The notes below the pieces were generated by a model. The model did no database searches. It was given only the letters and a program-made list of their open reading frames with translations, and had not been told where the DNA came from. Both the position numbers and the translations under genes were made by a program. 64,000 nt of DNA from Blastomyces gilchristii SLH14081 (lineage: Eukaryota > Ascomycota > Eurotiomycetes > Onygenales > Ajellomycetaceae), in NCBI RefSeq assembly GCF_000003855.2, contig NW_003101676.1, forward strand, positions 1,300,720 to 1,364,719, given 5' to 3'. Shown here one piece after another: positions 57,379 through 64,000 of the stretch (within the stretch, counting starts at the first letter, position 1; each line of letters starts with the position of its first letter).

Positions 57379-58828
57379 GGTCGCTGTCTGTGAACTGTGC
57401 ACGCGGAATCGACAAACAAAGGGAATTAAGCAGCAAGACGAGACGAGAAAATAATTGAGCGGGGAGAACGAAGGCTGGCTGGTATTATTTTACTATTTGG
57501 CGGCAATCGGGAGCTAAGAGAAGAGGGGGAAGCGGAGAGGGTTGCACCGGAGACAGGACAGAGGAGATAGATGGGCGGAATTGGTCTGAATATCTGCGGG
57601 TTGCTGATGGATGAAGTGGGAGAGGATAAGGAATAAGTTCTATGGGATGAAGATGATGTTTCTTTATATAAGAAGAATAATGCTACAAAACAAACGATGA
57701 GGGGCGACGACGAAGGAACCAGGCCATTATGATTATTGTCAATAACTAACTAATTTGTTTATTATTGATGTTACGGGCACGCCATTCGCCCGCGGCAAAC
57801 GACGAGAATGCTCTACGCAACGGTCCACGGATGGTCTGTTTTCTAGCTTTCGGCTATTTATGGTTATATATTTGTAAATATTATACATTAATTTTATTAG
57901 TTAACTACGGAGTATTGTTGTCCATTAACTATTTATTATTACGATCGCAAGAATGGATGATCATGGAGGACGATCGGGGAAAATCTATACGGAGTTATAT
58001 CAAAAAATGAGTAACAATGCTTCACCGAACAGAAAAAGAAAAAGCAAAGAGAGGTAGAAGAAGAAGAAGAAAAAGAAAAAGAAATTATAGCATCATCCCC
58101 CCCCCCATCCCCCGGAAGCCGAGCACAACAATCCCCATCCCCGATTTCCCCTCAACTTCTTCCTTTGTCCCTGCGTATTCCAACCGGCGATGGACTCCAA
58201 TGAGCGTGCTGCAGCAACCTGTCTGGCATTTGTGATTTCTGTATCGGATTCCCTGATTCCCCTCGAAGGCAACCCTTGGGTACTCGCGGGTTTCAGTGGT
58301 TTCTTTAGTTCGGGATTTTCTTTTTTTCCCTTTTGTATAGTTAACTAGTTAACTAATTACTAATAAAGTTGATGCGACAATGATGTCATAGTTATTTATC
58401 ATCAGGTTTGTTGTTGTTGGCATTAAAAGGCATTTCATTCATTGAAAGGAGTCATTCTGATGTTGTAGAAGACTTGGTAGTCCCAGCTGACGAGAACAGG
58501 GCTTGATATTGATATCTGTGCAATCTCGCATGTAGTTACAAGATGATAATATGTAGTTACTGAGTAGTTGCTGGTTGGATTAACAGTGCTGACCGCCGTA
58601 TGAGCTCGGTATGTAGTGCAGACTCCTGGCCACGGAATTACACGCTCCCTAACTCCGTCAATGTGGTGGACTTTGGCGGAGTTAGTCAATCCTGTTATAT
58701 ATATATATATATATATATACAGACAATGCCGTGATCAGAGGGATAGATGAAGGGTTTTAAGCCGTCATACAATAAGATCCAGGCATAATTAAGATATCTC
58801 TCAAACCCTCCATCCACTCCTCCTCGCC
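57379..58828. other. Divergent intergenic region
   Basis: It lies between the cystathionine gamma-lyase start (-) and the NAD-binding protein start (+). It includes CT/GA-rich stretches, a tacggagta word near 57906, an inverted pair aactccg/cggagtt around 58650-58685 and a (TA)12 run at 58696-58719. Frames of 72-84 codons on either strand lack domains. Confidence 0.6.
58696..58719. repeat. (TA)12 microsatellite
   Basis: This dinucleotide run lies about 110 bp upstream of the gene at 58829. Confidence 0.92.
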
Positions 58829-59779
58829 ATGCCACCCACCAACATCCTCCTAATCGGCGCTGGCGAACTGGGCACCGCCGTCCTGCACTCCCTCATCCAC
58901 CACCCCACCCGCACCAATAACAAACCCTCCCTCTCCCTCCTCCTCCGCCCAAGCAGCATCGCATCCCCAAAACAACCCCCCCTCGCCGCCCTCCTCCAAT
59001 CCCTCACAGCACCCAACAACCCCCCAATATCCCTAGTCCCAGGCGACATTGCCGCCGACTCCCCCGAAACCCTCACCGCCCTCTTCCGCCCCTACGACCT
59101 CATAATCAGCTGCGCCGGCTTCGTCGCGGGCCCCGGCGCCCAGCTGAAAATAACCCGCGCCGTCCTCGCCGCCGGCGTCCCCTTCTACATCCCCTGGCAG
59201 TTCGGCGTGGACTACGACGCCATCGGCCGCGGCTCCGCGCACGACCTCTTCGACGAGCAGCTAGATGTGCGCGGGCTGCTGCGCGCGCAGGAGACGACGC
59301 GGTGGACCGTGGTGTCCACGGGGATGTTTACGAGTTTCTTGTTCGCGGCGGGGTTTGGCGTTGTGGATCTGCCGGCACCAAGGGGGGAGAGTGCGAGGGT
59401 GCGGGCGCTGGGCGGGTGGGAGAATCGGGTGACTGTCACCGCGCCGGCGGATATTGGTAGATTAACAGCTGAGATCGTGTTGGGCGATGACGGGTTGCTG
59501 GGCGCTAATGGGCCTGTGTTTGTCGGTGGGGATACGCTAAGTTATGCGCAGGTGGCCGATTTGGTGGTGAAGGTTACGGGGAGGGAAGTTGAGAGATCGG
59601 TTTTGACGGTTCCGCAGGTTCTGGAGAGGTTGGAGAGGGAGCCCGATAATGCGTTGTTGAAGTACTATGCTGTTTTTGGGGCGGGGAAGGGTGTTGCGTG
59701 GGATTTGGAGGAGACGTGGAATTTCCGGAAGGGGATTCATGCGATGACGGCGGAGGAGTGGGCGCGGGAAAATTTGTGA
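58829..59779 (+). CDS. NmrA/isoflavone-reductase-like NAD(P)-binding protein, 316 aa
   Basis: This single exon starts from ATG 58829 (gccATGcc context). It opens with a Rossmann fold: ILLIGAGELGTAVLHSL (G-x-G-x-x-G), a basic residue after beta-2 (LLLRPSS, NADP preference), then GDIAADSPETLTALFRPYDL, IISCAGF and a region typical of isoflavone-reductase-like/NmrA-type proteins (ITRAVLAAGVPFYIPWQFGV, WTVVSTGMFTSFLF). The C-terminal part binds the substrate in this family (VTAPADIGRLTAEIVL, GDTLSYAQVADLV, WNFRKGIHAMTAEEWARENL). It is most likely an oxidoreductase acting on an aromatic or small metabolite; the substrate is unknown. GC is high in the 5' half with a strong C-ending codon bias and falls toward the 3' end. 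The length is normal for the family. Confidence 0.8.
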   Translation: MPPTNILLIGAGELGTAVLHSLIHHPTRTNNKPSLSLLLRPSSIASPKQPPLAALLQSLTAPNNPPISLVPGDIAADSPETLTALFRPYDLIISCAGFVAGPGAQLKITRAVLAAGVPFYIPWQFGVDYDAIGRGSAHDLFDEQLDVRGLLRAQETTRWTVVSTGMFTSFLFAAGFGVVDLPAPRGESARVRALGGWENRVTVTAPADIGRLTAEIVLGDDGLLGANGPVFVGGDTLSYAQVADLVVKVTGREVERSVLTVPQVLERLEREPDNALLKYYAVFGAGKGVAWDLEETWNFRKGIHAMTAEEWARENL

Positions 59780-60047
59780 AAACGTATAGAGATAATCGTC
59801 CTACTAAAATAGGGTCGTATATTAGATGTTCTATATCTCGCATAAAACTGGACCTAAAATTATCTAGAGGGAAAGTTTTAGTAGAGCATATAGCTAAAGG
59901 AATATTCTAGCGAACAAGGACTCAATAACATCACATAAAAAACGAAAAACGCTCAATCGAACAATCCCGTGCAGGGGATTCGCAATCATTTTTATATCCG
60001 TTTCATCCCTTATGCAGTCCCATCAAGTCATATAGAACCTGCAATCC

Positions 60048-61226
60048 TTATGACCACCAGGCAACGAGTCCCAGGCCCGCAATCTGCATAGACCCCTATT
60101 TATTTAAATCACTTCCATTAGCTCCTAGTCATTATAAAGTAACCTGATCATCGAAAGGAAAAAGGAAAAGTAAGGGCAGTGGAGTAATAGGGAAAAGGAA
60201 ACATACAATAATAGAATACGGCGGCTTCCTCTCCATAACCGCCCCACCTTCCTGATCATCAGGCGCGTCTGGGATCTGGTCATGCCACTCCTCCGCCTCA
60301 ACTCGAAAGCGCACCGTCTCGCCAATGTCAAAGTAGAAAATTGCGCCTTCGCCGTTATCCCAGATCCAGACTTGGTCGGCGAAGTCGCTGCAGGCAGGAG
60401 AGCGAGGACATGAGCAGGTTGGTTAATATATGTTCCATATTGTGAAGGTGGTTGGGTGGGTTGTCAGGAGAACATAAAATATGAACATACAATCTAGCAC
60501 CGTCCAGTAAAAGGCTGGGGGGTATAAAGATATCATTGAAGAATTCAAGGCTGACTGCAAGTTTTTTTTTCATTGAGGGTCGGTCCTATTGTTAACAATC
60601 ATGTGGCAATGGGCAATCCTTATACAAAAATGATGGGAACGTCCTCGCCAATGCCTTTCAGGGGAAGTTTTTATATTTCAACGCACTTTTAATGCCGTTC
60701 TCTGTTCCACTGGTGATTTTCCCCAGGATAATCTCGCCCTTGAAGGGTCGGAAGACAATTAATCGAAATTTAACTGGACCAAATAGAACGTCACTCAGTA
60801 ACCAGCTGCAGGGCCATTTCATTTCATGAGTGTACTATGCATTTCGGTGATGCATACCATTGACATTGACAAGGCCAGTGCCATGTCCAATCAGGCCATC
60901 AGAGGACTCGAGCAAGTCGTAAAAACTGATGCATAGGCCAACATTTTGGATGACCTGAAGCAAAATGTTAGTTACCAGAATGTTAAACGAATGCCAGTCG
61001 GGACATATATATCTTTTTTCACATACCTTATTAGCATATTTCTCATTAATATTATCCTCGATTGCAACCGCGCTAAGTTTTGAAAAGTCCTCAGGGGAAA
61101 TTTGGACTAGGTCGGAGATGGTTGTCTAGGGGAACGTTCATTCAGAATTAGAGCTCGGCAGAAAACTTCAAGTAAGAGAAGATAATTTTAATCAGAACCG
61201 AACCAGGGACGTACGAGAATAAACAT
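60048..61226 (-). CDS. rpc25: RNA polymerase III subunit Rpc25 (RPC8), 195 aa, seven exons
   Basis: Exons run 61226-61215, 61125-61027, 60954-60858, 60773-60687, 60554-60491, 60387-60207 and 60095-60048. They join in frame to 588 nt. The first exon is only 12 nt (MFIL). The protein reads MFIL-TTISDLVQISPEDFSK, then INEKYANK, VIQNVGLCISFYDLLESSDG, HGTGLVNVNVKFRLIVFRPF, GEIILGKI, ISLEFFNDIFIPPSLLLDGA, DQVWIWDN, YFDIGETVRFRVEAE, KPPYSII and GSMQIAGLGLVAWWS. This is the Rpb7-like N-terminal domain followed by the RPC25-type OB domain, with the signature ending GLGLxxWW. The subunit pairs with Rpc17 to form the pol III stalk used in initiation. The length is typical (about 200 aa). It is divergent from the NUFIP1-like gene. 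Confidence 0.93.
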
Positions 61227-61678
61227 GATGCTATTTATTTTAGACTGGAATGTCACCGGATAATGAAAAGTGAGAAATGTAACGACTCAATCCGCAGCAT
61301 CTTCCACGACGCCTCGTGCTACAAACGGGAGAAAAAAGATGCTTCAGCAGTGAAAACACAAGGATGAACAACGACAATTAAACGGCAGAACAGATCATAG
61401 ATCCATGTTCTATTCCAAAGAGATAGACGAGAAATATTGAAAGAAAAAGAAGTATACAAGAAGACCCCTCGTGTCCGCTTTTGATATTTCCACGTGACCG
61501 CACTTCCTGGCTCCGATATTCGGAACGGATCAACATATTGCCCCTGAAACCGCCAAAGCTGCAAGAATTACGGATGAAAACAACGATATGACATCTCCAA
61601 CCATGATGGGTCCCTGAAGATGGAGGCCTTATTTCTATATCTGAGCATCTAGATTTCGTTTCCATTCCCACTTATACT
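61227..61678. promoter_or_regulatory. Divergent promoter of rpc25 and the NUFIP1-like gene
   Basis: This 452-bp interval separates the two start codons. No minus-strand or plus-strand frame in it has a domain. The two genes, a pol III subunit and a snoRNP assembly factor, are both ribosome-biogenesis related, so shared control is possible (inference). Confidence 0.5.
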
Positions 61679-63871
61679 ATGAGTTCTGGCGGGTTTTCCT
61701 TTCCTCCACCCCCCCCTCCGCCACCACCGCAGGCTGGTCCGCCGAGCTTCCCTGGTCATGCGCCGACAACTCCATACAACCAGAACCAAAGAGGACGAGG
61801 CGCTGGAGGCTATCAGCGAGGTCGCGGAAGGGGAAATGCACACAGGAGCGGCAGGGGAAACCATATGGGTGGCCCCAGTCATGGCCCTCCCCACAATATG
61901 AATTTTACGCCTGCGAGCGGCAACAGATATGGGGCTCGCTCTCACCCTCACCCTCATACGCCTCCAAATCACCCATCTCCGGAGTATAACCAGCAAGGGC
62001 CTCCTGTACATTACGCTCCTCCCCAAAGCCAACCCAACTACCCCTCCGTACCACCGTATGCCCAGCCTCCTTCACATCTACCACCTCCGCAAAATGCGTA
62101 CAGCCAGCCGGTCCCGATACAATATCCGTCCCGTCACCCTGCACCGCACCCGGCTGCATATAACCCGCCCGCGCCCATGCACCGGCACGCTCCGTCCCCT
62201 AATCATCACCCGCAACCTCATGTAATGCCGCCTCCTATGCGTTGGGGTTTTGAAAATGCCATCCAAAGCAGTCCCTACCCGGCCCCAAATTTGCGGGCCC
62301 CTAAGTATGGGGGGTACCCTGATATGCGCGACTCAAAACCTCCCCACCATCCGCCACGTCAGTCTCACGATCGCCATGGATCGCGGCCCTCTCAAGAATA
62401 CAATTCATTCCCTTCAACAAACCAGTTCAACCGCGGTGATAAATTTGCGAATCGGGCTAATAAACGCCCATATTCCAATGCTTTTGGTGGACCACAGGCG
62501 TCTAGCACGAGGCCAACCGCCCCTCTCCCAGTCCCTAGTTTTGGAAGTTCGCTTCCTTCGAAACCGCCGCCCTCGGTCGACGCTACTAAGAAACACAGGA
62601 AGAAGAAGAGAAAGTATAACCAACTTGGTCTCACTCCGCAAACTGAGGAGCATGAATCGAGCGAGGAGGAGGATGACGTTGATGAGGAAACCAAGCTTTC
62701 ACAAACTATTACCACTGGCGAGCTTAAATTTAGCTATAAAGGGCAGACCTCTACCTTACAGACACCGACGGATATCGCTACCTGGATCGAGGAACGTAAA
62801 AAGAGGTACCCAACCCGAGCAAGGGTCGAGGAGCGTTTAAAGGAAGCTGAAGAGAAGAAGCAGGCTGTAAAGGAAGCTAGAGAAGCTAAGAGGGCCAAAG
62901 AAAATGCCCTGAGACAGCAGAAGTATGCCGATCAGGAAGAAGCAAGACGGCTACAGGAAGCTAGGATGAAAAAGGAGAAAGATAAATTGGACAGGAAACT
63001 TTTGAAGGAGGAACAGCAACAGTCACTTGACCCCACAGATGCAGCTGCTAAAGCAAAACTAAAGGCGGAAAAGCTTCGACGGAAGCTCATGAAAGAAGAG
63101 AAGCGTGTTGCTAGGGCGGAGGCACATGCGGAGAAAGCAAGGCTCCGTGCTGAAGCATCTAAGATACAGACAAATGGGACCCTTGAAGGGAAGACAAACG
63201 CTGATACTACATCTAGTTCCGCAGCGGAGCATGTCCCCACTCCTACGGATTCGGATACCTCAAAACCAGCGCTTACTGCAGCAGAAGGCACCCAAGCTGA
63301 TGATCAACTGGCTATTCGGGAGCCCCAACAGGAACCGCCAGCTTCAAAGCTTGAACATATTTGCCCCATAGACGAATCCCAAGCTCCGATTACTGAACAT
63401 GTAGCAAACAACGTCGAACCAAAAGCCCCTGAAACCACAGGTACCATTGAACACACCCCACAAGTAAATGGACATACCTCCCCGCCAGGCGTAACTAGCA
63501 ATAACCTATCCAGCGACTTGGAAGTTAGCGACAGCCTATCGTCACCCTCAGAGGACGATTCCGATCTCGACGATGAAACCACATCCAGCGGCTCAGATTC
63601 GTCCTCGGGAGACGATGACGACTCCACCTCCTCAGAACCAGAGCAAGCAACAATCCGACGAGAGCAACCCGACCGGGTCCTGCCTCCGGCCCGGCAGCAA
63701 AAATCACTTTGTCGTCAGTTTGCCAAAACAGGCCAATGTCGACGAGGTAACAGGTGTAAATTCCTCCACGAGGCTTCTGATAAGACTAAAGCTGCGGCGA
63801 GGCTATCCGCTTCCACTCAGGATAAGAAGGGGAAGAAATCGTTGTTTCAGGCTGTGGGTTTTACCCCTTAA
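61679..63871 (+). CDS. NUFIP1-like box C/D snoRNP assembly protein with C-terminal CCCH zinc finger, 730 aa
   Basis: This single long exon starts MSSGGFSFPPPPPPP. Order: Pro-rich start, RGG/GRG-rich stretch (about 38-65), a long Pro/His/Tyr-rich low-complexity part (66-300), a basic patch KKHRKKKRKYNQLGLTPQ (about 303-320), an acidic Ser stretch, then the NUFIP1 conserved motif (TDIATWIEERKKRYPTRARV, about 361-381). A long charged coiled coil (EERLKEAEEKKQAVKEAREA and onward to about 500), an acidic Ser/Asp stretch and a C-x8-C-x5-C-x3-H finger (CRQFAKTGQCRRGNRCKFLH, about 678-697) follow. In the family NUFIP1/Rsa1 bridges Hsp90-R2TP and box C/D snoRNP proteins in the nucleus. The CCCH finger suggests RNA binding. 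No intron was detected. Confidence 0.82.
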   Translation: MSSGGFSFPPPPPPPPPQAGPPSFPGHAPTTPYNQNQRGRGAGGYQRGRGRGNAHRSGRGNHMGGPSHGPPHNMNFTPASGNRYGARSHPHPHTPPNHPSPEYNQQGPPVHYAPPQSQPNYPSVPPYAQPPSHLPPPQNAYSQPVPIQYPSRHPAPHPAAYNPPAPMHRHAPSPNHHPQPHVMPPPMRWGFENAIQSSPYPAPNLRAPKYGGYPDMRDSKPPHHPPRQSHDRHGSRPSQEYNSFPSTNQFNRGDKFANRANKRPYSNAFGGPQASSTRPTAPLPVPSFGSSLPSKPPPSVDATKKHRKKKRKYNQLGLTPQTEEHESSEEEDDVDEETKLSQTITTGELKFSYKGQTSTLQTPTDIATWIEERKKRYPTRARVEERLKEAEEKKQAVKEAREAKRAKENALRQQKYADQEEARRLQEARMKKEKDKLDRKLLKEEQQQSLDPTDAAAKAKLKAEKLRRKLMKEEKRVARAEAHAEKARLRAEASKIQTNGTLEGKTNADTTSSSAAEHVPTPTDSDTSKPALTAAEGTQADDQLAIREPQQEPPASKLEHICPIDESQAPITEHVANNVEPKAPETTGTIEHTPQVNGHTSPPGVTSNNLSSDLEVSDSLSSPSEDDSDLDDETTSSGSDSSSGDDDDSTSSEPEQATIRREQPDRVLPPARQQKSLCRQFAKTGQCRRGNRCKFLHEASDKTKAAARLSASTQDKKGKKSLFQAVGFTP

Positions 63872-64000
63872 TTTTTTTTCGTACATATATACATATTTCC
63901 CCTTTTTTCACCGATTTTTTCCCAATCTATTCTGGAAGGTCAATGCATTTTTATTTATTTATTTATTTTACTGACAAAATCTATAGCTCGTGAGTCGTGA
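63872..64000 (+). other. 3' flank of the NUFIP1-like gene
   Basis: T-rich 3' UTR-like sequence with (ttta)n near 63950. No further gene is visible before the window end. Confidence 0.5.

Noticed and set aside
58801..59439. Minus frames opposite the NmrA-like gene
   Set aside because: They are shadows of a high-GC coding exon; the plus frame has clear Rossmann motifs.

Overview
The window looks like a filamentous ascomycete chromosome, most likely a dimorphic Onygenales fungus of the Blastomyces/Histoplasma/Emmonsia type. That genus-level guess is inference. It rests on short GT-AG introns of about 50-130 nt, on Rpc25, cystathionine gamma-lyase, Hpm1-like and NUFIP1-like genes, and on a sharp alternation between gene-bearing DNA of ordinary GC and long AT-rich tracts made of transposon copies degraded by C-to-T/G-to-A mutation (RIP-like).

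Layout. (1) 1-31250: an AT-rich island of nested retroelements, all coding on the minus strand. A Ty3/Gypsy fragment (1-2050) is followed by a Tad1-type LINE (copy A, 2051-7665; 567 N at 3911-4477). A nearly unmutated solo LTR (6120-6429) sits inside that LINE. Next is a full Gypsy element (7869-29284, 320-bp LTRs, TSD tatag). It contains LINE copy B (9771-24713), which itself contains a complete chromovirus-type Gypsy (12213-19468, 258-bp LTRs, TSD catct). A tRNA-derived SINE (27000-27373) is also inserted in the outer Gypsy. (2) 31283-40650: a gene island with small lineage-type genes: a coiled-coil-like protein, an F-box protein, a Cys-rich membrane protein, a Cys-cluster protein, a seven-TM protein, a repeat-tailed protein and two small two-exon genes. 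(3) 40740-51780: a second AT-rich island. A Gypsy element with 534-bp LTRs (41090-49272, TSD aatat) carries a second SINE. It appears to have split an older decayed gene that resembles the DUF3435/Crypton class of tyrosine recombinases. (4) 51850-64000: a conserved housekeeping block: Hpm1-like protein-histidine methyltransferase (-), cystathionine gamma-lyase (-), an NAD(P)-binding NmrA/isoflavone-reductase-like protein (+), RNA polymerase III subunit Rpc25 (-, 7 exons) and a NUFIP1-like box C/D snoRNP assembly factor with a C-terminal CCCH finger (+).

The transposon stack gives a clear relative history: outer Gypsy, then LINE B inside it, then the chromovirus inside LINE B. The SINEs and the solo LTR look young or protected from mutation. 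The most noteworthy items are the SINE family (two copies with perfect target-site duplications, a paralogous empty site, and a 3' tail shared with the LINE), the decayed tyrosine-recombinase-like gene, and several stem-loop sequences at the edges of the AT-rich islands. Exon boundaries were worked out by hand from splice consensus and family conservation. Most transposon genes are broken by stops and are described as pseudogenes.
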